Positions 24,512-34,037 of a stretch of 64,000 nt of DNA are shown one piece after another. Within the stretch, counting starts at the first letter, position 1; each line of letters begins with the position of its first letter. The translations under genes were made by a program, and so were the position numbers. The stretch is from Myxococcales bacterium (GTDB lineage Bacteria > Myxococcota > Bradymonadia > UBA7976 > UBA1532), in NCBI GenBank assembly GCA_020633515.1, contig JACKDM010000015.1, positions 21,945 through 85,944 on the forward strand, in the 5' to 3' direction. Below the pieces are notes generated by a model that had not been told where the DNA came from, did no database searches, and was given only the letters and a program-made list of their open reading frames with translations.

Positions 24512-26422
24512 GTGCGACGCTTCGACCTCACCCACCTCGCCGCGCTCTGGAGCACCGAGCGCGCCGCCGCCGCCGCCCGCGTCGTCGAGCGCCGACGCGC
24601 GCTGCCGCTCGCGGCCCGGGTCGCGGCGGGCGAGGCGCTGCGCGGGGTGAGCATCGACGACCTCGCGCCCGCGCCCGGTGACCGCACGCTGCTCTGGCTC
24701 GCCGGCGCGCTCGATGCCTTCCGCGTCCGCCCCGGCGATCCGCTGCTGTTGTGGTGGACCGATCCCGACGACCGCGAGGCGGTGCGCGCGGTCGCGGCGC
24801 GGGTGCGGCGGGGGCGGCTCGGGGTGATGGTCGACGGCGACGTGCCCGATCGGCTGCTCGGCGGCGCGTTCAACGTCGACCGCGACGACCCGCAGGCGAC
24901 CTTCGCGCGCGGCCGGCGCGCGATCGCGGCGCTCGCGGCGGCGCGGCCGGGGAGCGACGCGGGCCGGCTGCGGGCGGTGCTCGCGGGCGAGGCGACGGTC
25001 GCCTTCGAGCGTGACGCGGTGAGCGGGATCGACCCGACGCTCGACGACTCCCAGCGCGACGCGGTGCGCCACGCGCTCGCCGCGCGGCCGATCGCGCTCA
25101 TCCACGGCCCGCCCGGGACCGGCAAGACCCGCACGCTCGTCGAGGTCGTGCGCCGCGCGGTCGCGGCCGGCGACCGGGTGCTCGCGACCGCGATGAGCAA
25201 CACCGCGACCGACCACCTCGCCGCCCAGCTCGCCGCCGCCGGTGTTCCGGTCGTGCGCCTCGGCCACCCCGCCCGCGTCGACCCGCGCGTCGAGCCGCAC
25301 ACCCTCGACGCCCGCCTCGAAGCCACCGACGCCTTCGCGCTCGCCCGCCGCTGGCAGGCCGAGGCGCGGCAGGTGCGCGACCGGGCGTTCAAGCGCCGCG
25401 ACCGCGGCGGCGATCGGGGCGCGTTCCGCGACGCGCTGCGCGAGGCCAACCGCCTCGAACGCGACGCCCGCCAGCAGCTCGACCGGCACAAGGACGCGAT
25501 CCTCGACGCGACGCCGGTGGTCTGCGCGACGGCGGCCGGCGCCGACGCCGAGCTGCTGCGCGACCGCGGCTTCGACCTCGTCGTGCTCGACGAGGCGACG
25601 CAGGCGCCCGACCCGATCGCGCTCGTCGCGCTGCTGCGCGCGCCGCGGGCGGTGCTCGCCGGCGACCCCGAGCAGCTCCCGCCGACGGTGATCGATCCGG
25701 CGGCCGAGCGCGGCGGGCTCGGGGTGACGCTCTTCGAGCGGCTCGCGGCGGCGCAGGGTGAGGCGGCGCGCATGTTGACGGTGCAGTACCGCATGGCCGC
25801 CGAGCTGATGGCGCACCCGTCGGCGACGCGCTACGGCGGCCGCCTCGTCGCCGGGCCGGGCGTCGGCGGGCGCCGGCTCGAAGACCTCGGCGTCGCGCCC
25901 GATCCGCTGCGGCCGGGGCCGCTCGTGCTCGTCGACACCGCGGGCAAGGGCTACGACGAGGTCATCGACCCCGAGAGCGGCAGCGTCGACAACCCCGGGC
26001 AGGCCGCGCGCACCGCCGCCGAGGTGCGCCGTCTGCTGAGCCGCGGCCTCGCCGCTGATGCCATCGGTGTCATCACGCCGTACCGCGCGCAGCGCCAGCG
26101 GCTGCGCGCGCTGCTCGCCGATGCCATCGCCGCCGGCCTCGAGGTCGACACCGTCGATGGCTTCCAAGGCCGCGAGAAGGAGGCCATCGTCGTCGACCTC
26201 GTGCGCAGCAACGCCGAGGGCGTCGTCGGCTTCGTCGCCGATCGGCGGCGGCTCAACGTCGCGCTGACCCGCGCCAAGCGGCTCCTGCTCGTGGTCGCCG
26301 ACGTCGCGACCCTCGGCGGCGAGCCCGACTTCGCGGCGTTCGTCGAAGAGGCCGAGCGGCAGGGCGGCTGGGTGAGCGCGTGGAGCGACGAGGCGGAGCC
26401 ACTGGAGGGATCGAACCCATGA
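24512..26422 (+). CDS. Superfamily 1 (Upf1/IGHMBP2-like) helicase
   Basis: 636 residues from the GTG at 24512; the start is a judgement, as the frame is open further up without a good ribosome-binding site. Motifs in order: Q motif LDDSQRDAV (~176), Walker A GPPGTGKT (~199), Walker B VVLDEATQ (~357), GDPEQLPPTV (~384), QYRMAAELMAHP, GVITPYRAQ, VDTVDGFQGREKEAI (~547) and NVALTRAKR (~582). These mark SF1B helicases of the Upf1-like family, acting on DNA or RNA. A long charged helical insert (DRAFKRRDRGGDRGAF) lies between Ia and II. The stop overlaps the next start (ATGA). Confidence 0.88.
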   Translation: MRRFDLTHLAALWSTERAAAAARVVERRRALPLAARVAAGEALRGVSIDDLAPAPGDRTLLWLAGALDAFRVRPGDPLLLWWTDPDDREAVRAVAARVRRGRLGVMVDGDVPDRLLGGAFNVDRDDPQATFARGRRAIAALAAARPGSDAGRLRAVLAGEATVAFERDAVSGIDPTLDDSQRDAVRHALAARPIALIHGPPGTGKTRTLVEVVRRAVAAGDRVLATAMSNTATDHLAAQLAAAGVPVVRLGHPARVDPRVEPHTLDARLEATDAFALARRWQAEARQVRDRAFKRRDRGGDRGAFRDALREANRLERDARQQLDRHKDAILDATPVVCATAAGADAELLRDRGFDLVVLDEATQAPDPIALVALLRAPRAVLAGDPEQLPPTVIDPAAERGGLGVTLFERLAAAQGEAARMLTVQYRMAAELMAHPSATRYGGRLVAGPGVGGRRLEDLGVAPDPLRPGPLVLVDTAGKGYDEVIDPESGSVDNPGQAARTAAEVRRLLSRGLAADAIGVITPYRAQRQRLRALLADAIAAGLEVDTVDGFQGREKEAIVVDLVRSNAEGVVGFVADRRRLNVALTRAKRLLLVVADVATLGGEPDFAAFVEEAERQGGWVSAWSDEAEPLEGSNP

Positions 26423-27609
26423 AGCTCGATGACACGCTGATCGCGCGGCTGCACGCCGCGGTGCACGATGCCTTCGAAGGCTGGCAGGTGCCCCGGCTGG
26501 TGGCGCTCGTCGAGCAGCCGAGCCACACCTACGCCCGCGACGACGTCGAGGCGGCGGCGGCGCTCTTCGATGGCTGGGCGGCCGAGCTCGGCCTGAGCGT
26601 CGAGCGGCACCCCGATCCGGCGGGGCGCTTCGCCGATCATCGGGTCTATGCCACCCCGGCGACGGGCGATGGCACGGCGGCGGCGCTCGTCGGGCACATC
26701 GACACGGTCTTTCCGCGCGCGACGGGCTTTCTGCATTGGCGGCGCGAGGGCGACCGCGGGCACGGGCCGGGCGCGCTCGACATGAAGTCGGGGCTCGTCG
26801 CGATGCTCGCCGCGCTGCGGGCGCTCGCCGCGGTCGATCCGGCGCGGGCGGCGCGGCTGGCGCTGCGGCTGGTGGTCGTCACCGACGAGGAGGTCAGCTC
26901 GCCGTCGAGCCGCGCGCTGTGGCCGGCGCTGCTGCCGCGGGTGAGCCACGCGCTCGTGCTCGAGTCGGGCCGCGACGAAGACCGGATCGTCATCGCGCGC
27001 AAGGGATCGGCGAGCTACACGGTGACCGCCCACGGCCGCGCGGCGCACAGTGGCAACAAACACGCCGAGGGCCGCAGCGCCATCCATGCCTTGTGCCTGC
27101 TCGTGCCGTCGATCGAGGCGCTGACCGACGATGCCACCGGGCTGACGGTCAGCGTCGGTCTCATCAGCGGCGGCACCGCGCGCAACACCGTGCCCGAGAC
27201 GGCGCGCTGCGAGGTCGACGCCCGCTTCGAGCGGGTCGCCGACGCCGAGAAGCTCGACGCCGCGATGCGCGCGCTCGAAGCCACGCCGCTGCCCGGCAGG
27301 CTCGCCGACGTGCGGATCGAGGTCGGCGGTGGCATCGCGCGCCCGCCGATGGAAGCCACCGATGCCATGCGCGCGCTCGCCGACCGCTACGGCGCCCACG
27401 CCCGCCGCGCCGGCCTCGGCGCCGGGCCCGCGCCGTTGCAGGGCGGCGGCTCCGACGCCAACCTCATCGCCGCCGCCGGCGTGCCCTGCGTCGACGGACT
27501 CGGACCCGCCGGGCAGCACTACCATCGCACCGATGAGTGGTGCAGCCTCGACAGCCTGCGCCGCCGCACCCAGGCGCTCGTCACCTTCCTCGCCGAAGAG
27601 GCCGGCTGA
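26419..27609 (+). CDS. M20-family metallopeptidase (carboxypeptidase G2/ArgE-like)
   Basis: 396 residues. Zinc ligands in GHIDTVF (His ~93) and GALDMKSG (Asp ~119), the catalytic Glu pair in TDEEVSSPSS, and a dimerisation domain with AHGRAAHSGNKHAEGRSAI. A final metal ligand lies in the QHYHRTDEW segment. The pattern fits aminoacylase/carboxypeptidase G2-type enzymes that cleave an amide at the C-terminal side of acyl-amino acids or folyl-like substrates. It is translationally coupled to the helicase by an ATGA overlap, with GGAGGGA 8 bases upstream; the pairing has no obvious functional logic. Confidence 0.88.
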   Translation: MKLDDTLIARLHAAVHDAFEGWQVPRLVALVEQPSHTYARDDVEAAAALFDGWAAELGLSVERHPDPAGRFADHRVYATPATGDGTAAALVGHIDTVFPRATGFLHWRREGDRGHGPGALDMKSGLVAMLAALRALAAVDPARAARLALRLVVVTDEEVSSPSSRALWPALLPRVSHALVLESGRDEDRIVIARKGSASYTVTAHGRAAHSGNKHAEGRSAIHALCLLVPSIEALTDDATGLTVSVGLISGGTARNTVPETARCEVDARFERVADAEKLDAAMRALEATPLPGRLADVRIEVGGGIARPPMEATDAMRALADRYGAHARRAGLGAGPAPLQGGGSDANLIAAAGVPCVDGLGPAGQHYHRTDEWCSLDSLRRRTQALVTFLAEEAG

Positions 27610-27689
27610 TTCATCCGCCGTTCATCGCTGTGTTTCTTGCGCGCCGATCGGAGCTGGTACAAGCTCATACGGTTGCCCGAGGACCCCCG

Positions 27690-28553
27690 ATGAAGAGACA
27701 GCCCGACATCACTCCCGCGCTCGACGGACTCTCCGTGGGCGATGCCTTCGGCGCCGCGTTCGAGCGGCTCCCCTTCGACACCATCCGGCGCCGCGAGCCG
27801 CCGCCCGGGCCCTGGCGCTGGGGTGATGCCACCTCGACGGCGCTGGCGACGGCGGCGGCGCTCGGTGATGGCATCGACCCGGCGAGGCTCGCGGCCGAGC
27901 TCGGCGATCGATACCGGGCGTGGCCCTGGCGGGCGCCGCGGGATGGCTCCGAGCCGGTGCTGATGCGGATCGCGGCGGGTGATGACTGGCGCATCGCGGC
28001 CGGCTCGGCGGCGGCGGCGGGGAGCGCGGCGGCGGCGCGGGGCGTGGTGGTGGGGGCGGCGTATCACGGTGAGCCGGCGCGGGCGGCGGGCGAGGCGCGG
28101 CGGGCGGCGGAGGTGACCCACGGCGACGGCGAGGCGCAGGCGGGCGCGATGGCGGTCGCGGCGGCGGCGGCGCTGGCAGGGCCGGGCGCGCCGAAGGGCG
28201 GTGACTTCATCGCGGCGGTGCTGCCGCATGTGCCGGCGGGCGAAGTGCACGCGCGCCTCGAAGCGGCGGCGGGGCTCGGGCCCGATCGCTTCGTGATCGC
28301 CGAGCGGGTCCTCGGCACCGGGCGGCGACGGCGGGCGGTCGACACGGTCCCGTTCGCGCTGTGGGTGGTGGCATGGCATCGCGATTACGAAGACGCGGCG
28401 TGGCTCGCCGCGGCGGGCATGGGTGATCGCCCCACGCTGCTCGCGCTCGTCGGCGGGCTCGTCGCCGCGTGGTCGCCGCCCCCCGCCGCGTGGCGGGCCG
28501 CGCGCGAGCCGCTGACGGCGCCCCCGTCGGGCGCCCTGCACGCCGCCCCCTGA
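27690..28553 (+). CDS. ADP-ribosylglycohydrolase-like protein with altered metal sites
   Basis: 287 residues. Layout matches the DraG/ADP-ribosylglycohydrolase fold: an N-terminal GLSVGDAFGAAFE, an equivalent of the MTDDT metal loop reading WGDATSTALA, a THGDGEAQAGAMAVA helix, and a C-terminal GMGDRPTLLALVGGLVAAW where active enzymes have GGDTDT. Several Asp ligands are thus missing or changed, so it may be inactive or have changed chemistry. Codon use favours GCG/GCC runs in its Ala-rich middle. Start ATG at 27690 with GAGGA 7 bases before it. Confidence 0.7.
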   Translation: MKRQPDITPALDGLSVGDAFGAAFERLPFDTIRRREPPPGPWRWGDATSTALATAAALGDGIDPARLAAELGDRYRAWPWRAPRDGSEPVLMRIAAGDDWRIAAGSAAAAGSAAAARGVVVGAAYHGEPARAAGEARRAAEVTHGDGEAQAGAMAVAAAAALAGPGAPKGGDFIAAVLPHVPAGEVHARLEAAAGLGPDRFVIAERVLGTGRRRRAVDTVPFALWVVAWHRDYEDAAWLAAAGMGDRPTLLALVGGLVAAWSPPPAAWRAAREPLTAPPSGALHAAP

Positions 28554-28658
28554 CGCTCGCCCGCCGCGCCGTGGCACACATGCCTTGACGCCCCGGCGCC
28601 ACCCCTGCCACCGTCGCCGCCAGAGACGGCCGAAGACACGGTGAGGGGAGCAGAGAGC

Positions 28659-29456
28659 ATGAGCCTGGAATGGATCCGCGAACTACCCGCCCGCTGGGAC
28701 GCCGACAAGAAGCGCATCATCGGTGAGGCGCCGGCGGGCATCTTCGACGCCCGCTATCGGGCCAGCGCGGTCGGCGCGCCGCTCGCGGGCGAGTGGTGGC
28801 GCGTCGAGCGCGGCGGCGAGGTGGTGGGATATGGCTGGCTCGACGCGGTCTGGGGCGACGCCGAGATCCTGCTCGCGGTCGCGCCGGCGAGCCAGGGCGA
28901 GGGCGTCGGCGCCTTCATCGTCGACCGCCTCGCCGACGAGGCGGTGCAGCGCGGGCTCAACTACATCTACAACGTCGTGCGCAGCACCCACCCCGAGGGC
29001 GAGTCGCTGACCCGCTGGCTGCGGGCGCGCGGCTTCGAGCAGCAGCCCGACGGCCGCCTCACCCGCCGCGCCGAGGCGCCGACGAAGCGGCCGAAGCACG
29101 GCACGATCGGCTGGATCGACCTCACGATCGACGCCGCCGACACCGTGCGCGACTTCTACCAGACCGTCGCCGGCTGGAGCGCCGAGCCGGTGCCGATGGG
29201 CGGCGGCAGCTACGCCGACTACACGATGACGCCGGCCGGCGGCGGCGATCCGGTCGCCGGCGTCTGCCACGCGCGCGGCCCCAACGCGGGGCTTCCGCCG
29301 CAGTGGATGATCTACATCGCCGTCGATGATCTGAAGGCCGCGCTCGAAGCGGTGCGCGCCCACGGCGGCGAGGTCGTGCGCGACGGCGAGTCGATGGCGG
29401 TCGCGCGCGACCCGGCCGGGGCGTTCTTCGCGCTGTGGCAGGCGCCTGGGACCTGA
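28659..29456 (+). CDS. GNAT acetyltransferase - VOC (glyoxalase fold) fusion
   Basis: 265 residues. The first half is a GNAT domain: the acetyl-CoA loop is represented by [18 protein letters not shown] near residue 70-90 and a typical C-terminal [13 protein letters not shown]. The second half begins near residue 150 with [20 protein letters not shown], a VOC/glyoxalase-like fold ending in [16 protein letters not shown] halves of this sort often bind or modify small molecules. The two domains are in one frame with a short charged linker. Role unknown; a detoxification or antibiotic-resistance enzyme is possible. GAGGGGAG precedes the ATG at 28659. Confidence 0.8.
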   Translation: MSLEWIRELPARWDADKKRIIGEAPAGIFDARYRASAVGAPLAGEWWRVERGGEVVGYGWLDAVWGDAEILLAVAPASQGEGVGAFIVDRLADEAVQRGLNYIYNVVRSTHPEGESLTRWLRARGFEQQPDGRLTRRAEAPTKRPKHGTIGWIDLTIDAADTVRDFYQTVAGWSAEPVPMGGGSYADYTMTPAGGGDPVAGVCHARGPNAGLPPQWMIYIAVDDLKAALEAVRAHGGEVVRDGESMAVARDPAGAFFALWQAPGT

Positions 29457-29518
29457 ACGTCACATCGTCTCGGTCGCTGTGACCAGGACATCTCGGCACC
29501 ACCCGCCTCGGGCGAGGC

Positions 29519-30970
29519 TCAGTGCCCGGTGAGGCGGAGCGTGTAGCCCGCCCGCGCGCCCTGATAGCCGGTCACCACCACGAGCTGCTCGCCGACGAAG
29601 ACCAGCCGCTCGTCATCGGTCGCGCTCGCGCTCCCGATCGGCTGCCCGTCGAGCCCGACCGCCGGCGCGCCCCGCAGCGGATCCCACACAAAGACGTCGA
29701 GGTCGCCCTCGGCGTGGCGGAAGCTCAGGTCGAGGGTCCAGAAGCCGCCGTGTCCGACGCGGTAGAAGTCGGCGCCGCCGTCGCAGACGCCGCCGCTGAT
29801 CGTGTCGCCGGGCGCGAGCGGCGCCGCCTGACCGGCGTCGTCGTTGGGCTCGGCGCTCTCCTCGACGCAGCCGGCGGGCGGGGCGGCCTCGGGCACCGGG
29901 GCGGGCGCGGCCTCGGCCTCGCGGCGGGCGAGCGCGGCGAAGTCGATCGCGCCGGTGCGGTCGCGGTTGGCGACCACCCGCATGTCGCGGCGGCGCACGG
30001 CGAAGACGGTGGGGTAGCTCTGCACGATCGGGGCGCTGGCGAGGGCGCCGCTGACCGGGCGGGTCGCGCCGTCGCCGACGCGCAGGCCGGGCGCGCCGGG
30101 CGCGTGGCGGTCGATCACCCGGCGGGCGACCTCGTGGCTGGCGGGCGCGTAGCCGCGGTCCTGCGTCTCGATGAAGACGAAGAGCGCGCCGGCCGCGTCG
30201 GCGGCGGCGGCGCTGCGCGACAGCTCGCCGAGGTACTGCGCGCAGGCGCCGCACCACTCGGCGCCGACGACGACGGCGAGGATCGAGTAGCGGTCGTAGG
30301 CCGGGTCGCAGTGGAAGCGCTCGAGGTCGAAGTCGACGCGGCGGCCGGCGGCGTCGTAGGCGCCGGTCCAGGCGAGGGGCGGCACGACCGCGCCGTCGGC
30401 GAGCGCGTGCAGCCCGCCGGGGTAGCGGCACGGGGGCGGCGCAGGCGCGGGTTCGGGTTCGGGATCGGGCTCGGGCGCTGGCTGAGGCGCAGGCGGGGGC
30501 GCCGGCTCGTCGTCAGGCGCGGGCGCGGGCTCGGTGTCGGGCGCCGGCGCGGGCCCGGCCTCCGGCGTCGGCGCCGGCTCGGCCTCGGGCGCCTCGCTCA
30601 CCGGCCCCTTCGGCGGCGGCCGCTCGCCCGGCGTCGGCGCGGGGACCGGCCGATCGACCGGCGGCGCGTCGACCACCGCCGCGTCGTCGAGCGCGCACCA
30701 CCCGATCGGCGACCCCGGCGCCGGCAGACAGACCCGCCCGTCGCAGTCGAGCGCGTGCCCGCACGGCCGGATGCAGGTCCCGGCGAGACATTCGAGCCCC
30801 ACCGCGCACACCTCGAGGTCACAGCTCGCGCCCTCCTCACCCGCCGCCGCCGTCGGCGCGAGCGGCTCGATCGCCGCGCAGCCCACGAGCAGCCAGGCCA
30901 TGAGCGCCGCCCCCGCGCTCCACCCGGCGCCTCCGCCGGATGCCATCGCCGACGCTGACCTGCGAGCCAT
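29519..30970 (-). CDS. Thioredoxin-like lipoprotein with Pro/Ala-rich linker
   Basis: 483 residues. Lipobox (LLVGC) after a signal, a small Cys-rich module (CDLEVCAVGLECLAGTC), an extended PAPE/APDDEPAP linker (about residues 110-175), a thioredoxin-fold domain with VGAEWCGACAQY near residue 232 and the cis-Pro region (SYPTVFAV), and a C-terminal beta domain (DFYRVGHGGFWTLDLSF ... GDLDVFVWD) like the pre-peptidase C-terminal (PPC) module. Expected as a surface or periplasmic disulfide oxidoreductase. The ATG at 30970 sits behind GGGAGGGAGCG, a ribosome-binding site shared by other lipoprotein genes here. Confidence 0.8.
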   Translation of the reverse strand: MARRSASAMASGGGAGWSAGAALMAWLLVGCAAIEPLAPTAAAGEEGASCDLEVCAVGLECLAGTCIRPCGHALDCDGRVCLPAPGSPIGWCALDDAAVVDAPPVDRPVPAPTPGERPPPKGPVSEAPEAEPAPTPEAGPAPAPDTEPAPAPDDEPAPPPAPQPAPEPDPEPEPAPAPPPCRYPGGLHALADGAVVPPLAWTGAYDAAGRRVDFDLERFHCDPAYDRYSILAVVVGAEWCGACAQYLGELSRSAAAADAAGALFVFIETQDRGYAPASHEVARRVIDRHAPGAPGLRVGDGATRPVSGALASAPIVQSYPTVFAVRRRDMRVVANRDRTGAIDFAALARREAEAAPAPVPEAAPPAGCVEESAEPNDDAGQAAPLAPGDTISGGVCDGGADFYRVGHGGFWTLDLSFRHAEGDLDVFVWDPLRGAPAVGLDGQPIGSASATDDERLVFVGEQLVVVTGYQGARAGYTLRLTGH

Positions 30971-31028
30971 CGCTCCCTCCCGAGTCGACCTGCCGCGCCC
31001 GCAGTACACGAACCGTGCCGAGCCCGCC

Positions 31029-31046
31029 GATGCCATCGATGCCATC
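31029..31046. repeat. Tandem pair of GATGCCATC in a divergent promoter region
   Basis: Two perfect GATGCCATC copies abut (31029-31037, 31038-31046) between the thioredoxin-like gene (leftward) and the small lipoprotein gene (rightward). Confidence 0.7.
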
Positions 31047-31123
31047 CGCCCTCCGGGGAACCGCGCTTGCGACGCCGCCCCCATCGGCTGCATCGTTCCC
31101 GCGCGTCGCCCCCGGAGTCATCC

Positions 31124-31567
31124 ATGCCGCGCCTCGCCCTCCTCGCCGCGCTCCTCGCCGCCCCGCTCGCCGCCTGTGAGTCACCCACCGAGCCCGAGCT
31201 CCGCGGCACCGTCGAAGCCATCTACCCGCTCGACTTCGTCGACACCCGCGCCCGCCTCGACCGCGACGGCCTCTCGATCGAGTACCACGCCGGCGACGGC
31301 CAGATCCCGGTGCAGCTCATCGTGCGCCGCCCCCCGAGCGGCCCCGACGTCATCGACCTCGCCGACGACGGCGACGTCATCGGCCGCCGCGACGGCCGCG
31401 TGCTCCCCGCCCGCAAGAGCGGCGAGCTCGTCCTCCTCGACTACGCCCCCGAAGACGGCGCCCGCGTCGCCGGCACCTTCTCCGCCGTGCTCACCACCGG
31501 CGATCGGAACTACGGCCTCGCCGGCGCCTTCGACACCACGCTCACCGACGCGCGCGCGCAGAAGTGA
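31124..31567 (+). CDS. Small lipoprotein, unknown function
   Basis: 147 residues. Signal ending at LAAC (residue 18), then an acidic beta-rich domain with no known family. CGGAG lies 5 bases before the ATG at 31124. It is 58 bp upstream of the phosphofructokinase gene on the same strand and may share its transcript. Confidence 0.7.
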   Translation: MPRLALLAALLAAPLAACESPTEPELRGTVEAIYPLDFVDTRARLDRDGLSIEYHAGDGQIPVQLIVRRPPSGPDVIDLADDGDVIGRRDGRVLPARKSGELVLLDYAPEDGARVAGTFSAVLTTGDRNYGLAGAFDTTLTDARAQK

Positions 31568-31625
31568 CTCCCCGCCGAGACACCCGCGGAGTAAGGTTGC
31601 ACCGCACGCACAAGCGAGGTTCACC

Positions 31626-32957
<1,332 letters not shown>

Positions 32958-33075
32958 GCGCCGACTGAGCGCCGCCTGAGCGCCCCCGCCCGCCGCGCCG
33001 TTTGAAATCGCCGGCCCTCGGGCGATACGTTGGCCCCACCGTCGCCCGTTCCGCGCCCCTCGTCCCCGGGAGCCC

Positions 33076-34023
33076 ATGCGTCGCCTCGTCCGCTGGTGGT
33101 GGCTCGTCAACCTCGGCCTCCTCGTGGCACTCGCCGCGCTCGCCGCCGCCGCGATCAACCACCGCCTCGCCGCCGAGATCGCCGCGCTCCCCACCCACCC
33201 CCGGCTCGCCGACCCCGTCGTCACCCTCGCCCCCGACCGCGACGCCCCCGAGCAATGGGCCGACGCCATCACCGCCCGCAACCTCTTCAACGCCCACCCG
33301 CCGCCGCCCCCCGCCCCCGAAGACCTCGTCGAAGCCGAGCCCGAGCCCGAACCCATCGCGACCCTGCCCGGCCCCGCCGACCCCTGCGAACGCGCCGCCG
33401 GCGACCTCAAGCTCCTCGCCACCATGGTCGCCGATCCCGCCGAGGCGTCGTTCGCCGTGCTCGCCGAGGGCCGCCGCGAAGGCAACCAGCGCCTCGTGCG
33501 CCCCGGCTCCCGCGTCGACGACGGCGGCGTCGTCGCCGCCATCTACCGCCGCCGCGCCGTCATCTGGCGCTCGCCCGACTTCGGCTGCCTCGAGCTCGGC
33601 GAAGACCCGCCCCGCGCCCGCAGCCGCGCCCGCCCCACCAACCGCGCCCGCCCCACCAGCCGCCGCGGCGCGTTCGACATGAGCAAGGTCCAGAAGATCG
33701 GCGAGAACCGCTACGCCATCGACAAGGCCGCGCTCGACGAAGCCATGAACGACTTCGCCGCGCTCGGCCGGCAGATCCGGGTCCGCCCCCACACCCAGGA
33801 CGGCCGGATGATCGGCTTCCGCGTGCTCCGGGTGCAGAACGAGACCCTCTTCGACGCCATCGGCATCAAGGGCGGCGACATCCTGCAAGCGGTCAACGGC
33901 AACGAGGTCGACAGCCCGACCAAGGCGCTCGAGCTCTTCGAAAAGCTCCAGAGCAGCCGCAACCTCACGCTTCGGCTCGAACGGCGGGGCAAGCCGGTCG
34001 AGATCGAGTACGCGATCAAGTAG
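33076..34023 (+). CDS. gspC: Type II secretion system inner-membrane protein GspC
   Basis: 315 residues. Cytoplasmic tip, one helix at residues 7-27, a Pro/Glu-rich spacer, an HR domain (LKLLATMVADPAEASFAVL ... about 110-185), an Arg-rich stretch, and a C-terminal PDZ-like domain (IGFRVLRVQNETLFDAIGIKGGDILQAVNG). This order is diagnostic of GspC, which links the inner-membrane platform to the GspD secretin. No other gsp gene is in the window, so gspC is separated from the main cluster. It is 14 bp upstream of the next gene. Confidence 0.88.
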   Translation: MRRLVRWWWLVNLGLLVALAALAAAAINHRLAAEIAALPTHPRLADPVVTLAPDRDAPEQWADAITARNLFNAHPPPPPAPEDLVEAEPEPEPIATLPGPADPCERAAGDLKLLATMVADPAEASFAVLAEGRREGNQRLVRPGSRVDDGGVVAAIYRRRAVIWRSPDFGCLELGEDPPRARSRARPTNRARPTSRRGAFDMSKVQKIGENRYAIDKAALDEAMNDFAALGRQIRVRPHTQDGRMIGFRVLRVQNETLFDAIGIKGGDILQAVNGNEVDSPTKALELFEKLQSSRNLTLRLERRGKPVEIEYAIK

Positions 34024-34037
34024 GGGAGGGGAGCGCG

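Noticed and set aside
28570..28590. Sigma-54 promoter (TGGCAC ... TTGAC)
   Set aside because: Spacing between the GG and GC elements is wrong and the second element lacks GC.
29505..29518. Terminator hairpin GCCTC-gggc-GAGGC between convergent genes
   Set aside because: Stem is only 5 bp in GC-rich DNA, without a T-run; expected by chance.
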